A stretch of DNA of 64,000 nt from Halichondria panicea (GCF_963675165.1 NC_087390.1:1631501-1695500), one strand, 5' to 3'; positions 1 to 13,800 are shown, numbered from the stretch's first letter. The notes: a model not told the origin generated them from the sequence alone. Program-made: numbers and translations.

Positions 1-473
1 TAGCGCACAGAGTTGCTAATATCGAGGCATGTCGGAAAGATTGGCCGTGTTTAGGTGCGCCCCCTCGCTAAAATGTGTGTGGGGTTTAAAGACTGTTTCA
101 GCACTTTTAAGGTTCAGTATACCCTCCGAGATGTTATTTAGCGGATAGTGAGCTCAGTGCGAACATCGTCATGTCCTGCAATAGATTAGGTGTCACCTGC
201 AGTTCCAAGAGTACTTAAAGCTGCTGCACATTCCAACCATTTGAAAAGGGGGAGGGATTTCACGAGGGTGCTGGGTCGAGTTACCAATGAGAAAAAAGGA
301 TCATCAGTGATTGAGAGCTTGTTAAGAATCTGCACGTGAATCAGGTGAGGTAGCTTAATTCAGCAGCTAAATGGTTAAAGAGACATGCACAAGATTATGT
401 AATTGTGTACACAACCCAAATGAGCCAAATACAGTGCAACAACCAATCGGTTAGTGTAAAACATGGAATATAC
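1..473. other. No recognisable gene (probable intron of the left ROCO copy)
   Basis: No exon-like ankyrin or death-domain sequence is visible on either strand. The stretch lies downstream, on the minus strand, of the last ankyrin exon of the left ROCO copy, so it is probably intron of that gene, which would continue past the window edge. Confidence 0.4.
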
Positions 474-2822
474 TTTTTGCATCACTGAGGCAGTGATGAG
501 TGATGGCAAGATACTTGGCCACTTCCCAGAATGCAGCGCTGAGGGCCAGAGAGAGTGGAGTATCACCAGCCTTGTTGACTGTACCTGTACAGCAGTCATT
601 GTTTGGTTTTACGTTCTACACACCTACAAATTATGAACATACTTCTAGGATCACAACGATGCTCGTTCACAAGGTACGTGACTGTGTCCAAGTGGCCATT
701 GGCACAGGCCAGAGAGAGTGGTGTGTCACCAGACGCTTTGTCGACTGTACCAGTACATGTATACGAGTGTACTGAATGACTACAGCAATTGATGTGCCAT
801 ATACGATTCTTACTTCTAGGATCACAATGATGCTTGTTTATAAGGTATTTGACTGTGCCCAAGTGGCCATTGACACAGGCCAGAGAGAGTGAGATATCAC
901 AAGCTTTGTTGGCCCCTGTGTTGGTTCATGTAGTGTTTGGTAACCAAGCAACACCTTTTATATGATATAATCAGTAACTGCATGCATGTAAAAAAATCAA
1001 ACAGGGATGTTACATTAGAGTGCAGACGTATAGTAAAAGAGATAATTATAGGCTTCCTATACAAGTTTGTGATAAATCTGGTGTACAATTGTTTCTATAG
1101 AGTACAGGCAGCAACGGAATTTCTCAAACAATGACATGTCCTTTGCAAACCTTGCTGAGTGCACACACTCCCTGCCAGCGTGTACTCTCCAATGCTCACT
1201 AGAGCTTCCACAATATCCTTCCACTGCATGTCAATATTCTTAATTTTGGCTGTCCGCAGAGTTGCTGCTGTAGGATGTTGGCTCTTCTTTATGATTTCCA
1301 GTTGGTCATTGCCCAATCCCAAGCAAACACCAAGTTAAAGCCATTGGTCACATTCCAGTTGACTCAGCTGTTCCAGTGTTGGGTACGAGGACAGAGGATC
1401 TATATAATAGTCAGATAATATACTTATAGAAATTCCCGAGTGTACTGAGGGGGGATACTATAATAGTCCCTGATGAGGCATTTTGTCCAGTTATAAATCT
1501 GAGTGTTATTGCACTGATTGTTACTATGATGTACACTGCAGGGCTACAAAATTGCTTAACTTCATTACTTGGACGTACCCTAAGACACATATATATTATC
1601 TGTGACCATGCACGAACTACTGTGTATAACAGCTGATGAGCTGGTGGCTAACTCACCTCTAGATCCAGGCTGGAACTCCTCTACATGGTCAGCCAAGGCA
1701 ACGTCTCCATTCCTTTTGGTCACATCAGCAGCAGTCTATCCATCACTGTCCTTGATATCTGCATGCATGGTTGCAATTGGTTGAACATAACTGAGCATGC
1801 ACTGACAGTACATGTTTAATTGGTGTCTGCTATATAATTATAGCACTCGCCCAGACTAGGACACAACATAAAAGAGCTAGTTAAATCTGAGTGGGAAAAC
1901 TTAGACAGACGTATAATCGACGTCAAAATTCAAAGTCTATATATAGAGATTGTGCATTATACGCACGTTTATATATGGTTTGCCTATACAGACTCTTGTT
2001 AATCCGGCCACCCTTGGGACAGTGCAAAGCTAGACTAACACCTAGGCTCACCTGTGGGACAGTGGTGCTCCAGTAACAGCTTAGCAGAGTCCTTCTTAAT
2101 TGTTGTATAGGAACATGCCCAGTGCAAGGGAGTCGAACCATCATTATATCTGTAGCAGCTATACAATGGCTCCAAACTTGATGAGTACCTCTGCGCTGTG
2201 GAGATGGCTGTAAGCACATGCCATGTGTGATGGAGTGCATTCATTATTCTTTCTTGTGCAGTAGTCACTGTTGGGTAGAACTCCTCCCTGAAGCAGCTCA
2301 TTGGACAAGTACTCTTTGGTCACAACCATCAAGACTAGCGTAGTAGAGTTGTTTAGCAAGGCGGTCACTATAATTAAAAGGGGAAATAATTACTAGTTTT
2401 GAGTGTGTGAATGGTAGCTACACCAATATCCGGTGCATCAAACAACCAATTATACAATATTTATAAATCTACTATAATAATAATACTAAACTTAACTACA
2501 GTATAGCGCGAAATTTTTGAGGGGCTTAATTTTCGCTGATTGCGTGAGTTAGCAATCTTACACGAAAATTATGTATCACGAAAATTAGAATTATCTGCTA
2601 TAACGTGCAAAGATTAAAGGCATGGCTTCCGGTAAGCAGTCATTCCACGAACATTGTTCAACGAGATGCTTTTAGAGGCCATTCCACAAAATAAAAGTGC
2701 CTCGAAAATTTCGCGCTATAAGGTATACCCATTGACGGTGTAATTATTATAATTAATTACTCGATAAAAAACTCTTGAGGAATATACTATAGTGAGCAGT
2801 TACTCTTACCTGTTGTGTCCAT
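474..2822 (-). pseudogene. Left copy of ankyrin/death-domain ROCO gene, degraded, continues past window edge
   Basis: Minus-strand exons match the intact copy at 5319-23269 in the same order: first exon 2810-2822 (13 nt, one base shorter than the 14 nt in the other copies), N-terminal ankyrin exon 2052-2367, ankyrin exon 1657-1758, death-domain exon 1151-1399 (249 bp, same length as the intact copy), then ankyrin exons 814-915, 643-744 and 474-578. The ankyrin exon that follows the death domain in the intact copy was not found here. The 2052-2367 exon carries several indels. A 7-nt insertion compensates the missing base of exon 1, but the frame then ends at a TAG (about 2159-2161). Exon 1657-1758 has an in-frame TAG at 1736-1738, although this 102-bp phase 1-1 exon could be skipped without changing frame. 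A scrap of the 18855-20926 transposon end sits at about 1987-2020. I infer a decaying duplicate. The death-domain exon itself remains open. The Roc-COR part, if present, lies outside the window. Confidence 0.7.
2502..2720. mobile_element. MITE with TATAGCGCGAAATTTT termini
   Basis: Terminal inverted repeats: TATAGCGCGAAATTTTTGAG on the left is mirrored by CTCGAAAATTTCGCGCTATA on the right, about 20 bp with one mismatch. The interior is non-coding. It lies in the first intron of the left ROCO pseudogene copy. A TA target duplication is possible but cannot be separated from the terminus. Confidence 0.75.
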
Positions 2823-3094
2823 TGTATAGAGTAGCTCTACACTCAGGCTGACAGCTCTGAAACTCAAGTATAGCAGTATACTATACGATTTTTCTTGCAT
2901 GCACACCACCAAACATGATCACATCAGTATAGACACCACACAGGAAAAGGATTATGCCATACATGGGGAACCACTAAAGCAAAACCACACATATTTAATG
3001 ACAATAAACACTGAAACCTCACATTATGTAGTCTCAAATTCCAGCCAATACAAAGGTTTGGGGAAGGCGTGGCCAGACTATACACATTATACAC

Positions 3095-3810
3095 CCACCT
3101 TGATATACCGGCCATTAATTTTGGTTTGGCACGGATTGCTAGTAGTCGGGCGCCGCCGCCCTCTACCGTTGCCCGGAAGGAGGTCGGGAATCAAGCCTAT
3201 CCACAGTTTTGTTCTGTTGTTGGAAATCCAACAATTCCACCAGCTCCAATCAGATTGCAGTATCTCAAGGGGATTGATCACACCCACTCAACTGTACCAC
3301 GTGTGAATTTTGCACACGTTGGATTGACTGAGAGGCGTGGCCAACACCCACTTTAATAAAATGATTTCATCGCTATTGGTTAGCACCCACATAGAATGAA
3401 TGATATTCATGATACTATTGCGTAACAGGCCAGAACAAAACTGTGGATAGGCTTGATTTCCGACCTCCTTCAAGGAGGGCGGCGGCGCTCGACTAGATTG
3501 CTAGCTAGATGTTTACTGCACAACACTCGCCCTGAAATGCGACCACTCTCGCTATTCCGTATACTGGCCAGTATACTGGCTGCCCCAAACTAATTATAAT
3601 TATACGTTTATCAGCCATGGCTGGATATGATGCTTTAGGTGTGGTTGGTAAAACTACACAAAGAGCATTATACTCGAGACAGAACAGACCACGTCATTAG
3701 ATTCGAGATAGGGTTGTTTTTTTGCCGCAGCTATTTCCTGAAATGCAGCTATTCTGGCCAAACTGCACTGTATTAATTAAAGGTGGCCGGATTAACGAGA
3801 GTCTACTGTA
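3095..3810 (-). mobile_element. DNA element, TACAGTAGACTCTCG family, reverse copy
   Basis: Read on the minus strand from 3810, this matches both flanks of the element at 18855-20926: terminal TACAGTAGACTCTCGTTAAT, then blocks around the words CTCGAATCTAA, GTCTCGAG, ACGTATAA and CCGTGCCAAACC. It lacks the insertion that the other copy carries and so supplies the empty site for that insertion. It is itself interrupted by a GC-rich element at 3143-3495. The distal terminus near 3095 is truncated relative to the other copy. No transposase is visible. Confidence 0.7.
3143..3495. mobile_element. GC-rich MITE, Mutator-like by 9-bp target duplication
   Basis: Inverted termini beginning TAGTCGGGCGCCGCC with long GC-rich arms. 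The perfect direct repeat GATTGCTAG flanks it at 3134-3142 and 3496-3504. The related element near 20.85 kb carries the uninterrupted sequence (GGAATGCTAGCTA), so an empty site confirms the insertion point. A 9-bp duplication is typical of Mutator-like elements. If the terminal G belongs to the element the duplication is 8 bp and hAT becomes the alternative. Both arms are open on the minus strand and give partly similar 61-66 residue frames, which I regard as non-coding. Confidence 0.75.
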
Positions 3811-3999
3811 TAACAATCAACGGTTTGACTATACAGTGGAACCTCTCATATATAATGGGTCTGAGGAGGTTGTCTTCTAGTGGGAGAATATAAAGAACAC
3901 TAGCTATGGCATGGATTGAAACAAGATGCTCATATAATTATAGAGCATTCATCCCGTGCATGAGCTTCATTGCACAGCAGCGAAATAACTTTTATCGTA

Positions 4000-4232
4000 A
4001 GGCCACTCTAAGTGACACTCTGGTTTCTGGTCCTAAAGTTTCTCTAATTGCTTTTCTCATTATGTCTATATTTGCTAGTTCATCTTATGAATCATTCTGC
4101 AAATGAATATCATGATCACACTATTTTGTACCGCATGGACCATTCTGCGTATGTGTAGTAGAAATAATGAGTAGTAAAATCTGATACGGCGTTTGACCAA
4201 AAACCAGAGTATCCCTTGGAGTGGCCTAATTA
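4000..4232. repeat. Inverted-repeat element, probable MITE
   Basis: TAAGGCCACTCTAAGTGACA followed by CTCTGGTTTCTGGTC on the left is mirrored on the right by GACCAAAAACCAGAG and TTGGAGTGGCCTAA, arms about 45 bp with mismatches. It lies between the last death-domain exon (5498-5840) and the left copy. Outer boundaries and target duplication were not resolved. The rest of 3811-5318 shows nothing recognisable. Confidence 0.5.
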
Positions 4233-5318
4233 TACCTTATTATCATTATGGAGAATGATCGTGAATCTAAAAAGCAACAATTATAGAAAACAGTATTTTT
4301 GTCACCTTCAAAGATCGCCTACAAGTTTATAATAATCATAACTAGCGAATTATCAATGCAAAAGAGAACTACAGTACAGATGTGCATACATCATGCATGC
4401 TACTACACATATAACAGTGTAGCTACCAATTCCAGCCGCTCTTGTGCTTGTACTCTATATTATATATAAAGAACACTGTATATACAGACCGGCCAACTTA
4501 CGTAAGCATGGAAACTCTACGTCGTCCAATCAGGTGGCAGCACCCTCACCACATGATGAACTTCTCAAGTCCCTACAGAGAAGAACTAAAGCTAGAGAGG
4601 ACAATTACGGTGCCAATAGACTATGGCTGAAATAATCTGTATATATCCTAGCTAAAATCCCTTAATTCATTCACTGTAGTTGTCTTCTGTGCATTTCATT
4701 TTGTGTTTCTTCGCTCAATAATTATAGTACTTATTGTGTATACTATTCACGATGATCCATGCTTGATAACTTGTACCATGATCATGTGCATGCTCTGACA
4801 CTAAGGAATATCCATTGAAACTCTCAGGATGCTCCAGGGTACAAATCCCATGTACTCCAGAGGTGTACATTCATGTACCCTAGGGTACATGGCAGCGGTG
4901 AGCCTGAAACTCTCCCTCCATCCTTTAAGGACCATCTCTTTTTTTTTAACTACCGTGACTGGAAGCACAAAAATGTGCGGTGTTAAAGTTGTAAATGTTG
5001 CTTCTAATTATAATCAATAGGTGTTTCACAGTAAACTAAAAGCTACCTGCATGTATACGTACCATGGATATATCATGGATTTGTACTACCCGAGGGCGCA
5101 CATGGTACAACTATTACTTATACCTTAATACTAAAATAATGTTTTGCGAGATAATTGTGCAATTTTACGATTTACTGGCTGTAGTTTATACTTGAAGCAG
5201 GGTTAAATAACTGCACAAAACATGCACACACACACACATAACAAACAACTAATTAATTAATGTCATGGTGTTCAATTCAGTACAAGAGTCCTATACACAT
5301 AGCTCTATCTCTATACAG

Positions 5319-8300
5319 TCAGTCACTCTCAGCACTCACATATAGATCACTGTATGAGCCTGCATGTAAAAAAAGTACTAGTGACTCAAGCAGTACATAA
5401 ATTATAATTATAGACATACACTGTATTTGAAATGTACATGCAACATTTAGTGGAATATGTTCGTCAAGAATGAACACATGTACTGTCATTGTTATACCTT
5501 TTTCATTCAAGTACTGACAGATCTTGGTAGCAATTTCTTCCTTCCTCAGATCCAATAAGATCCTAATCAGTGCTTTAAAGGTTGCTTCGCTGGGTTCGTG
5601 ACCTCTCCAGATTGACAAACAGTTTATCACTGCCACTTGATTCTTTTTACTAACATGAGCGCAAGTCCTCACATCAGCTTGTTCGTTTCCATTCAGCTTC
5701 AGTGGGTGGAGGTAGAGCTCCACATCATCAAAGTGCATAGCTACTGGAGCAAGGTCATCTTGTTCAATCCCTAGATCCAACTGCTCGTCAGTGACTCCAT
5801 GCTTGACCATCAACTCGTGGAGACTGGTGGTCCATGGATCCTATAACACACATGAATGCGTAACATGCTGATAAAATAAGTATACTATAGCCATAGCCAA
5901 GTTGGGGGTAAACTGGCGTAGTAGTATACATTATACAACAGTGGCGTAGGAAGATTTTTACAAGGGGGGCTCATAGTAGTCTGGCCACGCCCTCCCCAAC
6001 TTTGTATTCTTGCAAAGACTAGCTGAAAGAGGCTGGAATTCGAGACTAGGCTCATATAGTCATAGATCAATCATTATCTCTGCGGTAGATCTATCACTTT
6101 GCACTTTAGACATTTGAAACCTATAGCCATCATTGAAATAATCACGCAATTTAAAAGTTAGCTGGCTGCAGCTAGCATGCTGTAGCTTAGTCTCATCATA
6201 GATAGAAGAGAAAGGGATTGGCAACGGAGTGCACTCCCGGTACGATCCGTGTTTCGCCTCGAGGCTTACTTTTAACGTGGGAGTCTAAACATGAATAATT
6301 CATGAGTTTACTATAATTATGTAAAAAAGTCTACAAGCAGTTCTACTGCTAAACATCAACTTCACCTCATTTGTGTGGCCATTTGGGACATAGCACACTA
6401 CTTAGTAACACAACCTAAGGACAGACTGTCCTTAGCTATATATCATAGGTGTTATAATTATAGGAACACAAGCATGAAAAACATTCTGTGTATAGCTACT
6501 TCACAAAAATCAAGATTATATTTTATTCATTTCTAAATGATACCTAACATCAGGGGGCATGTGTTTAAGTGTTGGAGGGGTCTTTGAGAAGTAGGCATTA
6601 GACACAATAAGTTTCCCGGGTTTTCGCGAGAGTTTTAGGGCGAAACACGGATGGTTTCAGGCCTATCTGTACTTTTTGTGTACACTCAATGTAAACGCAT
6701 CACGTGAACTGCCTCCGTTGCAAATCCCTTTCTCTTCAGAGGTGCGGCTGATTCATGAGACTAGCTGTAGCTATAAGCTAGCTCAACAGTTCAAGCTAAA
6801 CATTGCTCTCCAACAAGGGGGGACTACAGTTCCTGGAGACACCCCACTTCCTACGCCACTGTACAAAGAAGTGAAGCACTCATTATAGGGTGGGGCTAAG
6901 TAATTATTTTATTTACCTACACATGCAGCTACGGACAAAGCACCTTTTTCTCATCACCACTGATACCATCGCAACTGATACTAAACACTGAGGGATCGAT
7001 ATCATCATGAGCCACACCAGCTAGGTCCTGTATATATGTATGTGCATGAATAGTGACTCAAGCAGTACATGAATTAGTCCGGGTATACAGAGGAAAGGTA
7101 TATTTATAATAGCTAGAGGAAATTAATAAGCTAACACACTATACACAAGCTTACATATCGGTGTTTGTCAAGAACAGTCATTGTATTTTTCATTAAGTAC
7201 TGACAGATCTTGGTAGCGATTTTTTCCTTCCTCAGATCCAATAAGATCCTAATCAGTGCTCTGAAGGTTGCTTCGCTGGGTTTGTGACCTCTCCAGATTG
7301 ACAAACAGTTGATCACTGCCACTTGATTCCTTTTACTTAAATAAGTCTCTCGCCTCACGTCAGCTTGTTCATTGTCAGTCAACTTCAGTGGGTTGAGGTA
7401 AAGCTCTACATCATCAAAGTGCACTGCTACTGGAGCAAGGTCGTCTTGTTCAATCTCTCGATCCAACTGCTCATCAGTGACTCCATGCTTGACCATCAAC
7501 TCATGGAGGCTGGTAGTCTCTGGATCCTATACACATGACATGTAGAGATATTAGTAAACTGGTCTTAATTGGGTAAATTCGATTCTAAAACAGTAGATGT
7601 ACAAAGAAGAAAGTTTGAAGCACCCATTATGGTGGGGCCAAAGGGGTCGAACAATTGATAATTCACATTCACAGAATGTGTACACAGTTACAAACAACAC
7701 ACGTACCTTTTGCTCATCACTACTGCTACTAAACACAGAGAGATCAATATCATCATGAGCCACATCAGCTAGGTCCTGTGTGTCAATGAAAAGAAAACTG
7801 TTGAAAGCAAAATCAATTAGACATTTATTCATATATTAGTAAATTCTACTCACCAGAGGGTTTCTCCCAGTGAAGACGCTGTACTTGTTGAGAGTCTCCC
7901 TCAGACAGCTGTAAGTTCCCTCAGTCTCACTCCTCCATGTCTTGAGAGCCTGGACCACCTCCTGTCTGGGACTAACTGACTGAATGTTGACATTAGAATT
8001 GCTCATTATTCTTCTGTACATGCGACTGTTTCGAGCTACTTGATTAAGCTCTTCACTATCGGGTTCGACAACTTGATTGGCAAAATGGAAAATGAATTCT
8101 TTGGAGATTTTCTCATCTTTCTTGACATTCTTGTCACTGTGGATACACTGTATGGTGATTTGATCTAGGCCAGCGTACGGCTCAAACTGTAAGAGGTGCT
8201 CAAAGGTGAGGCCATCTTGTTGTGTCGATTTTATCATTCTTCCATTGGAGGAGACAGTTGCTGCAATATCTTTGATGTTTACCAGCGAGAGGTCAGAAGG

Positions 8301-10797
8301 ATTTTTCAGAGGATGCTTAACAACTTCATCTGGATCAATCACTGATTCAATCACATTCACATTGCGGCCAAAACTTTCAACAGTCTCACGGATTGTGTTC
8401 ACAATTCTAGAGCGAAGAATCAGACCTTCAAGTCGAACTGTGTCAGTGCGCATTTTGAGAACAAGAGATCGGCCATTTTCAGCAAGCTCGAGGTGTGCAG
8501 TGATCCCATCATCGTTGTACCAGCAGATCCCACTCTTCCACACTGAGCAGAATCTCTGCAGGGAAGGGACATTGAGCAATATTTTTTGAGCAGGGGCAAG
8601 TCGGAACATGAACACTATCCTCAGAATGAGGACTTGAAGGCAGCGAGGATCAAAAAACTCGGTGTCTTGGGATGTTTCAAATATCCAGCCAAAGTGATAC
8701 TTGATACTCTGAGCGTCTTTCCAAACCTGATCTGGAGTTTCGATACGAATCAGCCCTGGAAAGAAGAGGTATCGAGTGTCAGACTCAGCATCACTGTCAG
8801 TGGAAGAAGCAATCTCTTCTGAAATGAAATCCAAGACTCGTTTGTCTAAGATTTCAAAACACAGCTCTAAATGGGACATGAAGGCAATCAGCATCTCTAT
8901 GTCGAAGCCATTGAATGCTTTCTTAAATTTCGACAAAGGCACCACTCCAGTGCTTGAAGCTAGCTTGCAGTGTTGGCGGAAACTTTCAGGAGCAAACACA
9001 GTCCCAGTTACTGTGGAAAGAAGCGTTTCTTTGTCAATCACTAAAAATGACTTCTCCAGAGAGCTGTCATTGCGGAGAAACAAAAGGAGACCTCTTTTAT
9101 GCAGCTGGTCACAGATCTCTACAAGATGAGGGATCGTGCTGGGTATGAAAGAAAGAATATCTTGGGTGCGTTGTGACAAATCCTCGTTAAGATCGCTCTT
9201 AATTCTTTCGTGGACTTTTCCCAACAACAAAGCGAGGTTGTCTTTGAAGTTTTCGACAAGGTAAATGTAAAAGGTGTGAGCATTCAAGCTGATGATTTCT
9301 GGAGAACGGAGAGTAGCAGAGCTTTTCTGGATCTGTCTTTTCGCTTTTTTCATATCATTCGAATCAGCGAAGCGGCAATCCATTGGAATAAACTCCGTAA
9401 ACTCAAACTTTGGGAATTGCTTGATAATGGGGGCAAAGATGGCCTCTTTGGCACGTGGATCTTCTCCCATTTTCTTCACCTGGTCTGCATGGCTACCAAC
9501 TACTATCACGTGTGCTTTTTCTTTCAGATTGGTGCACTGGTTTTGGACGAGGGTCAACCAATGATACATGGAATCAATAATCGCCTCGTCATTTTCTATA
9601 AGCTTAGCACAGAGGATAATGATGGGTGGTGAGGTTTGAACAGCATTCTCAAGAATGGCACAGTGGCTCGTGTAAAACTCTTTCTGACCAGCAAAATCAA
9701 AGTAAATGATTCTGCCAAACTCCCTGGTGTTTACTTCGTACGGTATAATCCCCACTGTCCTTGCATCGACGCCATTTACTGGTCTTGCCCTCTGTAGTAT
9801 AGACCGAAACCCTCTTGAGGTGTGAATAGATTTCAACAGAGTGCTCTTCCCTACGCCACCGTCGCCAATTATGAGCGCAAACAAAGGAAGTTGTGGGGGT
9901 CGCTCGGAGGAGAGCCTTCCGATAAGGTTGCTGTGTTTCTTGTAGACATTGGCAGCCTTGGCTCCGTGTTTCAAGAGGAGCTTTATGATCTTAGAGTTAT
10001 TTGCCAAATCGAGAGGTGTCTTGCCTTCTTTGTCGGTCACATTCGGATCACTGTGGCATTCTGCCAGTAGAAACTCCACTTTTGAATCACGCCAATACTT
10101 TATTGATAGTAAAAGGGAACCTAGAATAATATAGAAGTTAATCATTGTATACTCCATACATAATTATAATTATACACACCTAACCCAACTTAGTAAAGGA
10201 ATTACCGTAATCCTGTTCCCAAATTAATAACTCTGTATCTATTATTGTATTGGCTGCAGCTAACTCAACATCTATTCATTCATGCAAACTTCCAACAAAA
10301 TGCTAATAGTGATGACCATTTCATAAGAAAAAAATGTATAAAAAGACGCAAACAAGATAATTATATAGGTTGGTCAGTGGTTCGAAAATAGCAATGAGCT
10401 CCAACATACAGTTTCTCCAAAGCATATATGGAGTCAATTGTGCACACACTGGATATAATATGAGTACAATCAATTGATGTAAGGAAGATCAACAAATCAT
10501 ATAGATTGCAAGTCCCACAAAAATCGTTTCAATGTGATCGCTATAATTATAGGGTTGGCCGGGGAAAACACAAAAAAGTGTAGAAACAAGAAATTTGGCG
10601 AGAGTATAACTTCAATCCGTTACAACGTCATTTACATGTACATTTTACGCGAAATGTTTTTTCGCTGGTAGTTTTCTACCTATTTGGTAGTTTTCCCGGC
10701 CAATTCTAACAATTTTTCACATTGTGCTCTGTAATTATGCCTCGAGGTGTAGCCGCACGAGGAATACGGTAAAGATGACTGTGTGTGTGTGTGTGTG

Positions 10798-10833
<36 letters not shown>

Positions 10834-13800
10834 TGTGTCTGTACTTGTTCCAGCTGTAACTGCTCAACGGTTGCAATGCGAAGAAAACTAACAGCGGCTT
10901 CTATAGCAGGGGCGGATCCAGAAGTAGTTCGCTGGGTTCGTACAAACTACCCTTCCAGCTAGATAATAATCACTTCACCACGGTGCAAATCAATGTGGCT
11001 GATGCAGCCAGTAGCCAGCCCCACCCTCTTGCTATGTAGAGAGAACCAGCCCCACCCTTTTATTATGCAAAGAGAACCAGCCCCACCCTTTTATTAAGCA
11101 GAGAGAACGAACTTTGTACGACTTTGTCTAGCTAGCTAACTGTACTGTCGAATTAGTATAGATTGTAACTAGGGTGACGCAAGCGCCATGGGGCAAGCGA
11201 CGCATCGTGAATTGAAATGTGGGTAGGGCCATATGTGCATGCTCACTGCTGAGGAAAAATGATGACCTTCTTTTTAGTGAAATATGCATGGAACCCCAAT
11301 CTCAAAATTTCAGAATCCCCCACTGGTGATACACTGCTATAATTATGTATAATTGTACAGAGCCTAAACACCATGCGAATACAGTGCAAACTTTTGTTGT
11401 GATTTACTTTTTGTATCACAGTGATGAGTGATGGCGAGATATTTGACCACTTCCCAGTGTCCACCTCTAAAGGCCAGAGAGAGTGGGGTGTCACCAGCCT
11501 TGTTGACTGGTTCTGTGGAATAAGACTATACTATCAACAACGCAACATGCAGCACTGATTATAAACACTTACTATTTGGATCAATATGCTTGTTAATAAG
11601 AGCCTTGATCATATCCAGGTTACCACGGGAACACTCAAGGGAGAGAGGAGTGTCTCCAGCCTCATTCACTGCAACTGAGGATACAAGCAAACTGTGGACT
11701 CTATAATTATATAGAAAGTTAACAGTTTCGCAGTATACACATATTGGGTCACATTGATGTTCTTGAGCAAGCTATTTCATGGTCTACTAGTTGTCCAGAA
11801 ATGTAGAAAAGTAGTGGATTGATTTATGGAATTTGATGTCAAGGCATATACATGATGATGCTGGCCGAATGAGGTTCAGTACTACTAAATACTGGAACTA
11901 AACAGGAGTCAATTAGTAGCTACCTATATACTTGGGACTGTGAAAGCATTGACTATGATATTCTCATTGATGAAATCATTTCATGAAATGGATAACAACT
12001 TTTATCACAGAATAGATTGATCAGTCACAGTGCAAAAGTTCCAATGTCGCACCACTCTATCTAGTGTCTGCAAGAATTAATAACATGTCTGGCTGAGATT
12101 CAGAATAGCGGCTCAATCCAGCTCAACTCTATACTATTAGCACTATGATTATTATATGCATGTATATATAATAATTATTACCATGTTCCAGATAGTTTAA
12201 TTTATATATACACTGTACCGTGCTATATAGGATCTGTCATTGACAACGGAACCCATAATAAAAGAGTATTATCACCAAAATTTAATTCAACCAACAGGTT
12301 AGCAAATTTAAACTAAATTGGGATTTACTTTTTGTATCACAGTGATGAGTGATAGCGAGATATTTGACCACTTCCCAGTGTCCACGTTTGTAGGCCAGAG
12401 AGAGTGGAGTGTCACCAGCCTTGTTGACTGTACCTGTGCATGTACGGTGTGTACTGAGTAATTGTTGACATGGCATAAGGTTTTCTATCACACAACAACA
12501 ACTATTAATGTACTTCTAGGATCACAATGATGCTCGTTCACAAGGTACTTGACTGTGTTCAAGTGGCCCTTCGCACAGGCCAGAGAGAGTGGGGTATCAC
12601 CAGCCTTGTTGACTGGGTCTGTGGAAGACCACCATCAAAAATGTAACAGCACTGATAAACACTTACTATTTGGATCAACATGCTTGTTGATGAGAGCCTT
12701 GACCATATCCAGGTTACCACGTGAACACTCAAGGGAGAGGGGAGTGTCTCCAGCCTCATTCACTGCAACTGTGGATACAAGCAAATTGTTGACACTATAG
12801 AAAGTTTACAGTTTCGCATTTGGTTTTCTACGGCATTGGATTGATTATGGAATTTGATGCCAAAGCATGCATGCATTAATAGTTGTTTAGCACTACTATA
12901 ATTATACTCTGAATAATACTGGTACTAAACAGTGCATGCCTCTGTATATAGCTAGTAGCTACCTGCCTCGACTGTGAAAACATTCTATGGGTTACCCAAA
13001 TACATTTTAAGTGGACAATCAACTGATGAAAGGGAAAGTCTATTGTCACCAAAACTCAATTCAGTGCCAACAGGTTAGCAAAAAACTTAAAATGGGATTT
13101 ACTTTTTGTATCACAGTGATTAGTGATAGCGAGATACTTGACCACTTCCCGGTGTCTACGTTTGTAGGCCAGAGAGAATGGGGTGTCACCAGCCTTGTTG
13201 ACTGTACCTGTACATGTATACGAGTGTACTGAGTGATATTTTGGCTTAGCCAAGATTCCATTTTACATTCTATCACACCTAATGATGAACGTACTTCTAG
13301 AATCACAATGATGCTCCTTCACAAGGTACTCGACTATGTCCAAGTGGCCATTGGCACAGGCCAGAGAGAGTGGGGTGTCACCAGCCTCGTTCACTGGCTC
13401 TGTGAGACCACCATCAACAACGTATAACAACCACTGACAAACCTTACTTTTTAGATCAACATGCTTATTGATGAGAGCCTTGACCATATTCAGGTTACCA
13501 CGGGAACACTCAAGGGAGAGAGGAGTGTCTCCAGCCTCATTAACTGCAACTGTGGACAAGCAAATTGTGGACACTAGACTAAAGTTAACAGTTCACTGTA
13601 CACGCACATTTTGGATCACACTGATGTTCTTGAGTGAGATATTTGATATTCTTCAAATGTCTTTTTTTGTATGCCAGAGAGAGTGGGGTATCACCAGCCT
13701 TGTTGACTGTATCTGTACATGTACGGCGTGTATACTGAGTGATTGTTTGTCATGGCATACAAGCTATCACAAAAAAGGATGAACCTACTTCTAGGATCAC

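Noticed and set aside
3087-3473. Two minus-strand frames sharing GNQAYPQFCS or its mirror
   Set aside because: Arise from the inverted arms of the GC-rich MITE.
8206-10134. Several plus-strand open frames of 60-140 codons
   Set aside because: Shadows of the minus-strand Roc-COR exon, which has recognisable GTPase motifs.
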